From positions 9,066-73,065 of the forward strand of contig NZ_JADNAT010000018.1 in assembly GCF_015550425.1 (NCBI RefSeq): a DNA stretch of 64,000 nt, in the 5' to 3' direction. The notes under the pieces are model-generated. The model ran no database searches and had not been told where the DNA came from. It saw only the letters and a list, made by a program, of their open reading frames with translations. This DNA is from Clostridium sp. 1001275B_160808_H3 (lineage in GTDB: Bacteria > Bacillota > Clostridia > Clostridiales > Clostridiaceae). Numbering within the stretch: the stretch's first letter is position 1; every line of letters begins with the position of its first letter. Positions 26,406 to 36,795 of this stretch are shown piece after piece. The translations under genes were made by a program, and so were the position numbers.

Positions 26406-27413
26406 ATGGGATATAAGCTTAAAGTAGAAGAATTTAATAATGGATTAAAAGAGCTATCAAAAAAATATAAGATATATGCACCAAAAGTTTTCGAAGGAAA
26501 GGGAACTTTTTCGGATACTGATATAGTTAGATATGGTGAAATATCAAAAATTGAGGAAATAGAATTCGATAAAAAATCACAGTTTTCATATAAAGAAGTT
26601 TTACTACCAATAACACAAACAGTATTTTTCTTTACAGAAGATGAAATAAAAGAACCAAACGTTGATGAAAAGTCAATACTAATATTCCTAAGAAGTTGTG
26701 ATATGCATTCATTAAAAAGAATTGATGATATTTATTTAAGAAATAAATTTGAAGATCCATATTATAAGAAACTAAGAGAAAAAGCTAAGTTTGTTTTAAT
26801 GGGCTGCGAAAAAAGCTTTGAAAACTGCTTCTGTGTAAGTATGGAAACAAATAAAACTAATGAATATAATGCATATGTTAAACAATCTGGTGAAGAAGTA
26901 TTTTTAGATATAAAAGATGAAGAATTAGAAGGTATATTCACTAAATTAAATAATGAATCAATAGATGTAAGTCCAGATTTTGTTGAAAGTAATGATGTTA
27001 AAGTTAATATACCAAATAATTTAGAATTAAAAGTTATGAATTCAAAGGTATGGGATGAATATTCAGAAAGATGTATAGCTTGTGGTAGATGTAATTTCGT
27101 CTGTCCGACTTGTACATGTTTTACAATGCAAGATATATTCTACAAAGATAATGGAAAAGCAGGGGAAAGAAGAAGAGTTTGGGCTTCATGCCAAGTAGAT
27201 GGATATACAGATATGGCTGGAGGACATAGCTTTAGAAAAGAAAAAGGACAAAGAATGAGATTTAAAGTTCTTCATAAGGTTTATGATTACAAAAAGAGAT
27301 GGGGATATCATATGTGTGTAGGTTGCGGAAGATGTGACGATGCATGTCCAGAATATATATCATTCTCAAGTTGTGTTAATAAATTAGAAAAGGCTATGGA
27401 AGAGGTGAAGTAA
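26406..27413 (+). CDS. asrA: Anaerobic sulfite reductase subunit A
   Basis: A 335-residue iron-sulfur protein. Two ferredoxin motifs near the C-terminus, C-I-A-C-G-R-C-N-F-V-C-P and C-V-G-C-G-R-C-D-D-A-C-P, bind [4Fe-4S] clusters that relay electrons to AsrC. ATG at 26406 follows GAGGTG by six bases; a GTG at 26397 is inside that site. Coupled to the FNT gene before it and asrB one base after it. Confidence 0.93.
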   Translation: MGYKLKVEEFNNGLKELSKKYKIYAPKVFEGKGTFSDTDIVRYGEISKIEEIEFDKKSQFSYKEVLLPITQTVFFFTEDEIKEPNVDEKSILIFLRSCDMHSLKRIDDIYLRNKFEDPYYKKLREKAKFVLMGCEKSFENCFCVSMETNKTNEYNAYVKQSGEEVFLDIKDEELEGIFTKLNNESIDVSPDFVESNDVKVNIPNNLELKVMNSKVWDEYSERCIACGRCNFVCPTCTCFTMQDIFYKDNGKAGERRRVWASCQVDGYTDMAGGHSFRKEKGQRMRFKVLHKVYDYKKRWGYHMCVGCGRCDDACPEYISFSSCVNKLEKAMEEVK

Positions 27414-27414
27414 T

Positions 27415-28209
27415 ATGAATACAAACGAGTATATACCATTTATATCAGAAATATTAGAAGTTATTAAGCATACAGAAATAGAATATACTTTTAGAATGGC
27501 TTTTAAGGGAGATGTAAAACCAGGACAATTCTTTGAAGTATCACTTCCAAAGTATGGGGAAGCTCCTATATCAGTAAGTGGAATAGGTGAAAATTATGTT
27601 GATTTAACTATAAGAAGAGTAGGTAAAGTAACAGATGAAATATTCAATAATTATGTTGGAGACAAGCTATTCTTAAGAGGTCCATACGGAAATGGATTTG
27701 ATATTAACAACTATAAAGGTAAAGAAGTAGTTGTTGTTGCTGGAGGAACAGGATTATCACCAGTTAAGGGAATTGTAGATTACTTCTCAGAAAATAAAGA
27801 TGACTCAAAAGGATTCACACTTATTTCGGGATTTAAATCTCCAGAAGATATTCTTTTCAAAGAAGATATAAAGGCTTGGGAAAAGAATATGAATCTTATA
27901 ATAACAGTAGATGGAGCAAAAGAAGGTTACGAAGGAAAAGTTGGACTTGTAACAAAATATGTTCCAGAGCTTGATATAAAAGATAAAGAAAATGTACAAG
28001 TAGTTGTTGTTGGACCACCTATGATGATGAAATTTACTGTATTAGAGTTCTTAAAACTTGGCATTAAGGAAGAAAACATATGGATTTCTCAAGAAAGAAA
28101 AATGTGTTGTGGAATAGGAAAATGTGGACACTGTAGAATAGACGATACATATATTTGTTTAGATGGACCTGTATTTAATTATTCAAAAGGAAAAGAGTTA
28201 ATAGATTAG
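27415..28209 (+). CDS. asrB: Anaerobic sulfite reductase subunit B (flavoprotein)
   Basis: A 264-residue FAD/NAD(P) reductase of the ferredoxin-NADP reductase fold. It has the flavin motif I-S-V-S-G-I-G, the nucleotide loop V-V-A-G-G-T-G-L-S-P-V-K, and a C-terminal C-C-G-I-G-K-C-G-H-C plus later Cys for a [2Fe-2S] cluster. It takes electrons from NAD(P)H into the Asr complex. Its ribosome site is inside the end of asrA. Confidence 0.94.
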   Translation: MNTNEYIPFISEILEVIKHTEIEYTFRMAFKGDVKPGQFFEVSLPKYGEAPISVSGIGENYVDLTIRRVGKVTDEIFNNYVGDKLFLRGPYGNGFDINNYKGKEVVVVAGGTGLSPVKGIVDYFSENKDDSKGFTLISGFKSPEDILFKEDIKAWEKNMNLIITVDGAKEGYEGKVGLVTKYVPELDIKDKENVQVVVVGPPMMMKFTVLEFLKLGIKEENIWISQERKMCCGIGKCGHCRIDDTYICLDGPVFNYSKGKELID

Positions 28210-28220
28210 GAGGAGACACT

Positions 28221-29183
28221 ATGGATATCAATACTAAAAAGCTGAAAAAAAATGCCTTTAGAGTTACAAAAAGAAGAGGAATAACAGCTTCAAGAATAAG
28301 AGTTCCAGGTGGATTCTTAAAGGCTGAATACTTAGGATTAATTCAAGAAATTGCGGATAAATATGGTGATGGAACAGTTCATTTAACAACAAGACAAGGA
28401 TTTGAAATCCCAGGCATAGATATGAACGACATAGATGAGGTTAACATTCTCCTTCAACCTATAATAGAAGGATTAGAAATAAATCAAGAAATCCCAGGAA
28501 AGGGATATACAGCAGCTGGAACAAGAAACGTATCAGCATGTATAGGTAATAAAGTCTGTCCATACGCAAATTATAATACTACTAATTTTGCTAAGAAGAT
28601 AGAAAAAGCTATATTCCCTAATGATTTACATTTTAAAATAGCATTAACAGGATGTCCGAATGACTGTATCAAAGCTAGAATGCACGACTTTGGAATAATA
28701 GGAATGACAGAGCCACAATTTGATAGAGATAAGTGTATATCATGTGGTGCATGTGTTAGAGCATGTAAGAAAAAATCAACAGGAGCATTACATCCAGAAA
28801 ACTATAGACCAGTAAGAGATCATAGTAAATGTATAGGTTGTGGAGAATGTGTTATAAACTGTCCAACAGGAGCATGGACAAGAAGTAAAGAAAAATATTA
28901 TAGATTAGCTATAATGGGTAGAACAGGAAAGAAAAATCCAAGATTAGCTGAAGACTTTATTGTATGGGTAGATGAAGAAAGCATAATAAAAATAATATTA
29001 AATACTTATAAGTATGTTGAACAATATATTGCTAAAGATGCTCTAGGTGGAAAAGAGCATATTGGATATATTGTAGATAGAACAGGATTTATGGAATTTA
29101 AAAAGTGGGCTCTTGAAGGAGTAGAACTTTCAGATAAAGCTATTCTAAAAGATAATATCTATTGGAGTGGAATAAGATACTAA
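28221..29183 (+). CDS. asrC: Anaerobic sulfite reductase subunit C (siroheme)
   Basis: A 320-residue catalytic subunit that reduces sulfite to sulfide. The siroheme-[4Fe-4S] ligands lie in C-I-G-N-K-V-C-P and T-G-C-P-N-D-C. An inserted ferredoxin domain has C-I-S-C-G-A-C-V-R-A-C and C-I-G-C-G-E-C-V-I-N-C-P. AGGAGGAG precedes the ATG, 11 bases after asrB. The siroheme it needs can be made by the next seven genes. Confidence 0.95.
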   Translation: MDINTKKLKKNAFRVTKRRGITASRIRVPGGFLKAEYLGLIQEIADKYGDGTVHLTTRQGFEIPGIDMNDIDEVNILLQPIIEGLEINQEIPGKGYTAAGTRNVSACIGNKVCPYANYNTTNFAKKIEKAIFPNDLHFKIALTGCPNDCIKARMHDFGIIGMTEPQFDRDKCISCGACVRACKKKSTGALHPENYRPVRDHSKCIGCGECVINCPTGAWTRSKEKYYRLAIMGRTGKKNPRLAEDFIVWVDEESIIKIILNTYKYVEQYIAKDALGGKEHIGYIVDRTGFMEFKKWALEGVELSDKAILKDNIYWSGIRY

Positions 29184-29269
29184 TATAGGTAAATACTTAT
29201 AAATAAAATTAGTATAAAGTATTAGACAAAATACTAGTTAAATATGTAAAATTAATATGGTAAAACTTC

Positions 29270-29295
29270 TAAGACCGCTATTTTTAGCGGTCTTA
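29270..29295. terminator. Strong hairpin after asrC
   Basis: TAAGACCGCTA pairs with TAGCGGTCTTA around a four-T loop. It is GC-rich for this genome but is not followed by a good T run, so termination or 3'-end protection are both possible. Confidence 0.6.
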
Positions 29296-29408
29296 AACTT
29301 TAATTTAAGTAAAATACATATGAAATGTGCAAAAAAATTTGTAATAAGAGTATAATAGGGTTATTATAAAAATAAACGAAGTAATAAAGATAATTTAGGA
29401 GTAAAATT

Positions 29409-30614
29409 ATGATTCAGCTTTTAGGGATTAAAAAGAATACAGGAGTAGAAATAAGAGAAAAGTTAGCTTTGTCTCAAAAAAAGAGAGAAGGATATACAAA
29501 AGAGCTACTTCAATATTTCGATGAGGTTGTTATTCTGAGCACTTGTAATAGAACAGAAATTTATTTTAATGGTTCTTTAAATGGAGAAGAAGGATTAAAA
29601 AAGATTTTTGAAGTGCTAAATTGGAATATTAATTTAAGAGATTATTGTTTCTACTTAGATGAAAAGGAAACAGTAAAACATTTGATGGAAGTGGTTTGTG
29701 GATTCCACTCAAAGATATTAGGAGAAGATCAAATACTTGGACAAATAAAAGATGCATATCATTTGGCAGATGAACTAAAATCAGTTAAACATGATTTGCA
29801 AAGATTATTTCAAGAAGCAATAACTTGCGGCAAAAAATTTAGAACTGAAGGGAAATTATATGAAATTCCAGTTTCTTCTGCATCAATAGCTATTAATGAA
29901 GCAATAAAAAATAATGCAAAGAAAATTATGGTTATAGGATATGGAGAAGTAGGAAAACTAGTAGTTAAATATGCTCTTTCTAATGATATAGAAGAATTGA
30001 ATATTGTAGTTAGAAGAGTTGAAAGTGTTAATGATATTGATGATAAAAGAGTTAACATAATGACTTATGAAGATGGAAGAAATATAATAAATGATATGGA
30101 ATGTGTGGTTTCTTGCACTTCTGCTCCACACTTAATTATAGAGAAAAAACATATAAAAGAGAGTGGAAATAAGCTAATAATATTTGATTTAGCTTTGCCA
30201 AGAGATGTTGATGAAAAAGTTAAAGAATATACAAGGATAGATCTTTATGATATTGATGATATAAGTTCAATGGATGATGAAAATAAAAAACTTAGAAAAG
30301 AAAGAATGCTACAGTTTAAAAATATTATAAATGAATATATAGAAGGCTATTTTAATTGGAAGAACATAAGAGATGTAGCGTATGTTATCAAAGATATGAA
30401 AAAAAATAGTTCTAGAGTTATAAAAGAAAGGCAAACTACATTAAAGAATAAATGTAATGATAAAAAAGATATAGAAATTGCAGAAAAACTTATAAAGAGT
30501 ACGTCAGATTACTATGTTAATAGGGCAATAGAAGTATTAAAAGAAGAACAATTAAAGGGGCAAGGAGAAGAATGTATAAAGATACTAGAAAAGATATTCC
30601 TAAAGAATCTTTAA
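29409..30614 (+). CDS. hemA: Glutamyl-tRNA reductase
   Basis: A 401-residue enzyme for the first committed step of the C5 tetrapyrrole route. The catalytic cysteine is in S-T-C-N-R-T-E, followed by G-E-D-Q-I-L-G-Q and the NADPH loop V-I-G-Y-G-E-V-G. First gene of the seven-gene siroheme set; AGGAG precedes the ATG. Its end overlaps the next gene by 43 bases. Confidence 0.95.
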   Translation: MIQLLGIKKNTGVEIREKLALSQKKREGYTKELLQYFDEVVILSTCNRTEIYFNGSLNGEEGLKKIFEVLNWNINLRDYCFYLDEKETVKHLMEVVCGFHSKILGEDQILGQIKDAYHLADELKSVKHDLQRLFQEAITCGKKFRTEGKLYEIPVSSASIAINEAIKNNAKKIMVIGYGEVGKLVVKYALSNDIEELNIVVRRVESVNDIDDKRVNIMTYEDGRNIINDMECVVSCTSAPHLIIEKKHIKESGNKLIIFDLALPRDVDEKVKEYTRIDLYDIDDISSMDDENKKLRKERMLQFKNIINEYIEGYFNWKNIRDVAYVIKDMKKNSSRVIKERQTTLKNKCNDKKDIEIAEKLIKSTSDYYVNRAIEVLKEEQLKGQGEECIKILEKIFLKNL

Positions 30615-31240
30615 ATTATACTTATATTTCTATAATGTCTAAGAAATTAAGAGTTGGTATAGTTGGTGGAGGAAATGTTGGCTATATAAAAGGAAAAAAC
30701 TTTTTACATAAGGGATGCATTGTTGATGTTTTATCTTTAAATTTTATTGATAAATTTTCAAATTTAAAAGATATTAATTTAATTAAAGGAGAATATAATA
30801 AGGACTTTATTAGAGATAAGCATTTAATAATAATAGCAACAGATGATTACAATAAGAATTTAGAAATAAAAAAAGATTGTGATGATGAGTATAAAATATA
30901 CATATTTGCTTCTGAATATTCAAATGGAATGGCAGTAGCACCAGTTCAAAGAGAGTTGAAAAATATAAGCTTTTCAGTAAATACCAAGAATGGAAATCCA
31001 AAGGGTTCATTAATGATAGCAGAAAAAATATTGGATTTACTAAAGAATTATGATGACTTTATTGGTTACTCATCTCTTATTAGGGAACAAGCAAAATCTT
31101 TAAGAGAAAACAAAAATGATATAATTAAATTTATATGTAGTGAAGATTTCAAATACATATATGAAAAAGGAAAAGACAAAATAGTAATAGATATGTTTTT
31201 TGGAAAAGAAGTATCTAATAAAATATATAAAAATTTATAG
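30572..31240 (+). CDS. Precorrin-2 dehydrogenase-like protein (Met8/SirC type)
   Basis: A 222-residue protein with the NAD loop [10 protein letters not shown] and a following all-helical part, matching the dehydrogenase half of CysG/Met8. It would oxidise precorrin-2 to sirohydrochlorin. The start at 30572 follows AAGGAG but overlaps hemA; an internal ATG at 30635 would remove 21 residues without harming the fold. hemC begins 10 bases after its stop. Confidence 0.82.
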   Translation: MYKDTRKDIPKESLNYTYISIMSKKLRVGIVGGGNVGYIKGKNFLHKGCIVDVLSLNFIDKFSNLKDINLIKGEYNKDFIRDKHLIIIATDDYNKNLEIKKDCDDEYKIYIFASEYSNGMAVAPVQRELKNISFSVNTKNGNPKGSLMIAEKILDLLKNYDDFIGYSSLIREQAKSLRENKNDIIKFICSEDFKYIYEKGKDKIVIDMFFGKEVSNKIYKNL

Positions 31241-31250
31241 GAGATATTTT

Positions 31251-32123
31251 ATGGAACTAATTATTGCAACTAGAAAAAGTAAATTAGCACAAGTTCAAGC
31301 AGATAAAGTAATTGAACTTATTAAAGAAAAAAATAATATAAGTGCTAAAAAATTATTGGTAGTTACAGAAGGTGATAGAAGACTTGATGTAACATTAGAT
31401 AAAATAGGCGGAAAAGGTCTTTTTGTTAAAGAAATAGAATATTCACTTTTAAATAGAAAAGCACATGCAGCCGTGCATAGTATGAAAGATGTGCCTTTTG
31501 AATTACCAGAAGGTTTTGAGCTAGTAGCTATTCCTGAAAGAGATGATATTAGAGATATATTTGTATCAAGCAATGGTATTCATTTTAAGGATTTAAAAGC
31601 TGGTGCTGTTATTGGAACAAGTAGTATAAGAAGAGCTTCAATGCTAAAAGAGTTAAGAAGTGATTTAAATATTGTTCCAATAAGAGGAAATGTCCAAACA
31701 AGATTAGAAAAGATGAAAAACGAAAATATGGATGGAATAATTTTAGCAGCAGCAGGAGTAAAGCGATTAGGTTTAGAAGATATAATAACAGATTATTTTG
31801 ATCCTAAACAATTTTTACCAGCAATAGGCCAAGGTGCTTTAGGAATAGAAGCATTAAAAAATGGTGAATTCAACAATTATTTAAGAAGATTAGATAATAA
31901 AGAAGTTAGAGTTTCAGTAGAAGCAGAAAGAAGCTTTATGAAAAAACTAAATGGAGGGTGCCATAGCGTAATTGGTGTCTACTCAGAAATAAAAAATAAT
32001 GATTTATATATGATAGGTACCTTTGATGTAGGAGGAAAAATTGTTAAAAAAGATATCTTAGGTAATAAAAGTGAAAATATAGAACTAGGATTTAAATTAG
32101 CAGAAAAGATTTTGAAAGGATAA
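31251..32123 (+). CDS. hemC: Hydroxymethylbilane synthase
   Basis: A 290-residue porphobilinogen deaminase. It has [11 protein letters not shown] at the start, H-S-M-K-D-V-P, S-S-I-R-R in the middle, and the dipyrromethane cysteine in G-G-C-H-S-V. ATG at 31251 is chosen because AGGAGA is at 31239-31244; the frame stays open upstream into the previous gene. Confidence 0.95.
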   Translation: MELIIATRKSKLAQVQADKVIELIKEKNNISAKKLLVVTEGDRRLDVTLDKIGGKGLFVKEIEYSLLNRKAHAAVHSMKDVPFELPEGFELVAIPERDDIRDIFVSSNGIHFKDLKAGAVIGTSSIRRASMLKELRSDLNIVPIRGNVQTRLEKMKNENMDGIILAAAGVKRLGLEDIITDYFDPKQFLPAIGQGALGIEALKNGEFNNYLRRLDNKEVRVSVEAERSFMKKLNGGCHSVIGVYSEIKNNDLYMIGTFDVGGKIVKKDILGNKSENIELGFKLAEKILKG

Positions 32124-32128
32124 TTAAA

Positions 32129-33616
32129 ATGAGCGAAGTTTATATAATTGGTACTGGACCAGGAGATGAAGAATTATTAACATTAAAGGCAGTAGAAGTT
32201 TTAAAAGATTGTACTGCCGTTTTATATGATAGATTAGTTTCAAATAATATACTTAACTATTTAAAAGAAGATTGTGAAATATATTATTGTGGTAAAGAAC
32301 CAGGATGTCATTATAAAACACAAGAAGAAATAAATGAAACATTAGTAAAACTTGCTAAAGAGGGGCATATTGTAGGAAGAATAAAAGGGGGAGACCCTTA
32401 TGTTTTTGGAAGAGGTGGAGAAGAAGTACTTTCTTTAATTGAAGAGGATATAGAGTTTGAAGTAGTTCCAGGAGTGACTTCACCAATATCAGTATTAAAT
32501 TATGCAGGTATTCCTATAACACAAAGGGAAATGGCACAAAGCTTTCATATAGTTACAGGTATGACTGCAGGAACATTAAATATAAATTGGGAAGCGATAG
32601 CTAAAGAAAAAGGTACTTTAGTCTTCATGATGGGGCTAAATAATTTAAGGGATATCATTGAAAGATTAATAAATAATGGTAAAGATGTAAATACTAAAGT
32701 AGCTGTAGTAATGAGAGGAACTTCTTCAAAGCAAAAGAAGGTAGTTGGAACACTAGAAGATATTGAGAAAAAAGTAATAGAAGCTAAATTAAAATCACCT
32801 TGTATAATTGTTATGGGGGATGTTGTTGAACTTAATGATAAGCTAAATTGGTATGAGAAGAAACCTCTTTTTGGTCTTAATATATGTGTAACGAGATCAA
32901 GAGAGCAATCATCTAACTTGAAGAAGAAGCTTAGAAATTTAGGTGCAGAGATAACAGAAATAAACTCTATAAAAATACAAGAAACTAAAGATAATTTAGA
33001 TTTAGTTAAAGATAAATTGAGCAATTATGATCATATAATCTTAACTTCAGTAAATGGTGTTAATATGCTTTTTGATTATATTATAGAAAAGAAAGTAGAT
33101 ATAAGAAATATTAAAGCAAAATTTTCAGTAGTCGGCAAAGCAACGAGAAAAGCTTTGGAAGCAAGAGGAGTTCAAGCCTTTATAATGGGAAGAGAATTTG
33201 TTGGTGAAGGTTTATTTAAGGCTTTAGAGCCACATTTAATTAAAGGAGAAAAGGTATTAATCCCTTGTTCCTCTAGTAGTAGAGAATATTTAAAAGAAGA
33301 AATTGAAAAGTTAGGTTTATATGTCGATAGGGTACATACATATGACACAGTTTGTGGTGACGTAAGAAATAAAAGAGCATTTGAAGAAGTAGATTTTATA
33401 TTATACACTAGTCCTAGTACTGTAAATAATATGATAAATATGTTTAGTATAGAAGAAATTAAATGTAAGTTTAATATAGCTATAGGGCCTCAAACATATA
33501 AGACTTTAAAATCAAATTCTATAGAAGGACATATGTGTAAAAAGCATTCTGAAGATGGATTTATAGATGAAATAGTAGAAATATATAGTAAATATAGAGA
33601 AAGTAAAGGTGAATAA
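32129..33616 (+). CDS. cobA-hemD: Fused uroporphyrinogen-III methyltransferase/synthase
   Basis: A 495-residue two-domain enzyme. Residues 1-245 are the SAM uroporphyrinogen-III methyltransferase (I-I-G-T-G-P-G-D at the start, then the G-G-D-P-Y-V-F-G-R-G-G-E-E motif). Residues 250-495 are uroporphyrinogen-III synthase. The fusion closes the ring and methylates it at once to precorrin-2, directing flux to siroheme and cobamides instead of heme. Such fusions are common in clostridia. Confidence 0.93.
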   Translation: MSEVYIIGTGPGDEELLTLKAVEVLKDCTAVLYDRLVSNNILNYLKEDCEIYYCGKEPGCHYKTQEEINETLVKLAKEGHIVGRIKGGDPYVFGRGGEEVLSLIEEDIEFEVVPGVTSPISVLNYAGIPITQREMAQSFHIVTGMTAGTLNINWEAIAKEKGTLVFMMGLNNLRDIIERLINNGKDVNTKVAVVMRGTSSKQKKVVGTLEDIEKKVIEAKLKSPCIIVMGDVVELNDKLNWYEKKPLFGLNICVTRSREQSSNLKKKLRNLGAEITEINSIKIQETKDNLDLVKDKLSNYDHIILTSVNGVNMLFDYIIEKKVDIRNIKAKFSVVGKATRKALEARGVQAFIMGREFVGEGLFKALEPHLIKGEKVLIPCSSSSREYLKEEIEKLGLYVDRVHTYDTVCGDVRNKRAFEEVDFILYTSPSTVNNMINMFSIEEIKCKFNIAIGPQTYKTLKSNSIEGHMCKKHSEDGFIDEIVEIYSKYRESKGE

Positions 33617-33617
33617 A

Positions 33618-34586
33618 ATGATAAACAGGGGAAGAAGATTAAGAGCAAATGCAGCAATAAGAGATTTAGTAAGAGAAAATACATTAAGTACGAATGATTT
33701 AATTCTCCCTATTTTTGTTGTTGAAGGAGAAAATAAAAAAGAAGAAATTTCGTCAATGAAAGGTAACTATCATTGGTCAATAGATAGATTACATGAAGTA
33801 ATAGATGAAGTAGAAAGCCTTAACATAAAAGGTGTAATTATATTTGGATTACCAAATGAAAAAGATGAATGTGGATCAGAGAGCTTTAATGACAATGGAA
33901 TAGTACAACAAGCTGTAAGAAAAGTAAGAGAACTTTCAAAAAACTTATATGTAATTACAGATGTTTGTATGTGTCAATATACAAGTCATGGACATTGTGG
34001 AATATTAAATGGAAGTGAAGTAGATAATGATAAAACATTAGAAGTACTAGGTAAAATAGCTTTATCCCATGCAAAGGCTGGAGCTCACATGGTTGCACCA
34101 TCAGATATGATGGATGGAAGAATTGCGCATATAAGAAAAGTATTAGATGAAAATGGATATGAAAATGTAGCTATAATGAGTTATGCTGCTAAATATTCAT
34201 CATTTTTCTATGGACCATTTAGAGAAGCTGCTCATTCTGCACCGCAGTTTGGAGATAGAAAAACGTATCAAATGGACCCTGCAAATTCAGATGAAGCAAT
34301 AAGGGAAATAGAGTGGGACATAAACGAAGGTGCAGATATAGTCATTGTCAAACCAGCAATGTCATACTTAGATATAATAAGAAGAGCAAAGGATAAAATA
34401 AATGTACCAATTTGTGCTTATAATGTTAGTGGAGAATTTGCGATGGTAAAATCTGCAGCTGAAGCAGGACTTATTAATGAAAAAGGAGTAGTTTTAGAAA
34501 TGCTTCTTTCAATGAAAAGAGCAGGTTCAGATATGATAATAACTTATTATGCATTAGAAGTAGCAAAATGGTTAAAGGAGGATTAA
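33618..34586 (+). CDS. hemB: Porphobilinogen synthase
   Basis: A 322-residue delta-aminolevulinate dehydratase. It has the zinc-binding cysteines in [11 protein letters not shown], the Schiff-base lysine in V-K-P-A, and Y-A-A-K-Y. ATG at 33618 follows AAAGGTGA at the very end of the previous gene. The stop lies 4 bases before hemL. Confidence 0.95.
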   Translation: MINRGRRLRANAAIRDLVRENTLSTNDLILPIFVVEGENKKEEISSMKGNYHWSIDRLHEVIDEVESLNIKGVIIFGLPNEKDECGSESFNDNGIVQQAVRKVRELSKNLYVITDVCMCQYTSHGHCGILNGSEVDNDKTLEVLGKIALSHAKAGAHMVAPSDMMDGRIAHIRKVLDENGYENVAIMSYAAKYSSFFYGPFREAAHSAPQFGDRKTYQMDPANSDEAIREIEWDINEGADIVIVKPAMSYLDIIRRAKDKINVPICAYNVSGEFAMVKSAAEAGLINEKGVVLEMLLSMKRAGSDMIITYYALEVAKWLKED

Positions 34587-34590
34587 TTTT

Positions 34591-35871
34591 ATGAGAAATC
34601 AAGTTATTTTTCATGAATCAAAAAAGTATATGCCAGGTGGAGTTAATTCTCCAGTTAGATCATATAGAAATACTGGAATGGAGCCTCCAATTATAAAAGG
34701 TGGAAAAGGGGCAATAATAATAGATGAAGAAGGTAAGGAATATATAGATTTTGTTCTTGCATGGGGACCTATGATATTAGGACATTCTGATAAAGATGTT
34801 GTAAATGCTATAAAAGAAACTTCAGAAAGTGCAATTGCATTTGGAGCTCCAACTGAATTAGAACTAATAATGTCTAAATTCTTATGCAAAAATTTAGAAA
34901 ACATAGATATGATAAGAATGGTTAATTCAGGTACTGAAGCTACTATGAGTGCAATAAAATTAGCAAGAGGATATACTAAAAAGAATAAGATAATAAAATT
35001 TGCTGGATGCTATCATGGACATTTTGATGGATTTTTAGTTGAGGCGGGATCAGGAGTATTAACAAATGGAATACCAGGATCACTAGGAGTACCTACTGAT
35101 AGTATAAAAAATACCCTTATAGCAGTATATAATGATAAAGAAAGTATTAAATCTCTATTCGATAAATATGGAGATGATATTGCAGGGGTAATTATAGAAC
35201 CAGTAGCAGGAAATATGGGAGTAATAAAAGCAGAAGAAGATTTTATGAATCTTTTAAGAGAACTTTGTGATAAATATAAAGCACTATTAATATTTGATGA
35301 AGTTATGAGTGGATTTAGAGTATCTTTTGAAGGAGCTCAAAAATTATTTAAAGCAAAACCTGATTTAGTAACATATGCAAAAATAATGGGAGGGGGACTT
35401 CCTTGTGGAGCATATGGAGGTAAAAAGGAAATAATGGAATGTTTATCTCCAGTAGGTGAAGTATATCAAGCTGGAACTATGTCTGGAAATCCTATTGTAA
35501 TGGCAGCAGGAATTGCAACTTTAAAGAAATTAAAAAAACATAAAGAAGAGTATTATGAAAAAATAAATCATCTAGGGTCAATGCTAGAAAAAGGTTTATT
35601 AGAAATTGCTAAAGAAAAACGTATTCCAATGACAATTAACAGACAGGGCGGAATGTTTACTATATTTTTTACAGATTTAAAAGAAGTTAAAAAATATGAT
35701 GACGTAAAAACATGCAATGAAAATATGTTTAAAAAGTATTTTAACCATATGATATCAAATGGAATTAATATACCACCATCACAATATGAAGCTTTATTTT
35801 TAAGTGTTGCTCACACAGAAGAGCATATAAATAAATTTTTAAATGTTTTTAGAGAGTTTAATATAGAATAG
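34591..35871 (+). CDS. hemL: Glutamate-1-semialdehyde 2,1-aminomutase
   Basis: A 426-residue PLP enzyme making 5-aminolevulinate. It has the lysine in [10 protein letters not shown], the aspartate in F-D-E-V-M-S-G-F-R, and the G-T-E-A motif. AAGGAGG precedes the ATG. Part of the hem operon; it completes the C5 route with hemA. Confidence 0.95.
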   Translation: MRNQVIFHESKKYMPGGVNSPVRSYRNTGMEPPIIKGGKGAIIIDEEGKEYIDFVLAWGPMILGHSDKDVVNAIKETSESAIAFGAPTELELIMSKFLCKNLENIDMIRMVNSGTEATMSAIKLARGYTKKNKIIKFAGCYHGHFDGFLVEAGSGVLTNGIPGSLGVPTDSIKNTLIAVYNDKESIKSLFDKYGDDIAGVIIEPVAGNMGVIKAEEDFMNLLRELCDKYKALLIFDEVMSGFRVSFEGAQKLFKAKPDLVTYAKIMGGGLPCGAYGGKKEIMECLSPVGEVYQAGTMSGNPIVMAAGIATLKKLKKHKEEYYEKINHLGSMLEKGLLEIAKEKRIPMTINRQGGMFTIFFTDLKEVKKYDDVKTCNENMFKKYFNHMISNGINIPPSQYEALFLSVAHTEEHINKFLNVFREFNIE

Positions 35872-35881
35872 AGAGGTGCAT

Positions 35882-36661
35882 ATGTCAAAAGCAATTATTA
35901 TCGTTTCTTTTGGAACAGCTAACTTAGAAGGATTGCAAGAGTTAGAAGAATTTGAAGCAGAAATAAAAGAAAGTGTAAATGGAAAATACCATGTTTGCAA
36001 GGCTTTTACTTCAAGTGTGTTATCAAATATATTATTTAATAAATATGGGAAGGTAGTTCCAAGACTAGAAGAAGTATTATTTAACTTAAGCAATGATAGA
36101 TATAAAGAAGTATATATTCAGCCGTTACATGTTATTGAAGGTAGTGAGTATTCTAATATAGAAAAAATAATTAAAGAATATCATTATTCTTTTTCTAAAA
36201 TTACTTTAGGAAATGTTCTTATGAGTAACAAAGATGAGCAGTTAAAAGAATCATGCAATTTAATAGTTAATGCAATAGAGGAGAATTTATTAAAGACAGA
36301 TAATATAGTGCTAGTAGGACATGGTTCTAAAACTATAAATACAAATGCATATAATACTTTGAAAGATGTTTTTATAGAGAATGGATATAAAAATGTATAT
36401 ATAGGTACATTAGAAGGTGAAATAAAAAAAGAAGATGTTATCAAAAAATTATTAAATGATAATACAAAAAATGTAATATTAGCTCCAATACTTATGTTAC
36501 CTGGTAATCATATAAAAAAGGACATTTTCGGAGAAATTAACTCGTGGAAAGCTTCAATAAAAGAAAACAATATAAATGTTACCAGTAGTAAGAAAGCGTT
36601 ATTAGAGTATGAAGAAATAAGAGAATATTACATAAATAAAATTAAAAAAGAAATTAAATAA
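35882..36661 (+). CDS. cbiK: Sirohydrochlorin chelatase (CbiK type)
   Basis: A 259-residue class II chelatase. The early I-V-S-F-G-T-A and later L-V-G-H-G-S and P-L-H-V-I-E-G-S-E-Y place the two metal-site histidines. CbiK normally inserts Co2+ for anaerobic B12, and some relatives insert Fe2+. As the last gene of an operon that otherwise supplies siroheme to AsrC, iron insertion is plausible. ATG at 35882 follows AGAGGTG. Confidence 0.9.
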   Translation: MSKAIIIVSFGTANLEGLQELEEFEAEIKESVNGKYHVCKAFTSSVLSNILFNKYGKVVPRLEEVLFNLSNDRYKEVYIQPLHVIEGSEYSNIEKIIKEYHYSFSKITLGNVLMSNKDEQLKESCNLIVNAIEENLLKTDNIVLVGHGSKTINTNAYNTLKDVFIENGYKNVYIGTLEGEIKKEDVIKKLLNDNTKNVILAPILMLPGNHIKKDIFGEINSWKASIKENNINVTSSKKALLEYEEIREYYINKIKKEIK

Positions 36662-36681
36662 AAGCTTCAATATAGTAATAG

Positions 36682-36715
36682 AAAAACAAAGTTTTCGTTG
36701 CAAAACTTTGTTTTT
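36682..36715 (+). terminator. Terminator of the hem operon
   Basis: AAAAACAAAGTTTT and AAAACTTTGTTTTT pair around CGTTGC. Confidence 0.88.
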
Positions 36716-36795
36716 CGTTGTAAAATATCTTAGTAAAAAATGTATTGTATTGTGTTAATACTTGTTAAAAAAATAACAATATTGTGGGGTGTATC

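Noticed and set aside
29184..29408. Possible cobalamin riboswitch before the siroheme operon
   Set aside because: The region is only about 225 bases, with one hairpin and no B12-box-like sequence.
32545..33024. A 159-codon minus-strand frame inside cobA-hemD
   Set aside because: Antisense shadow of a well-identified enzyme domain; no start signals.
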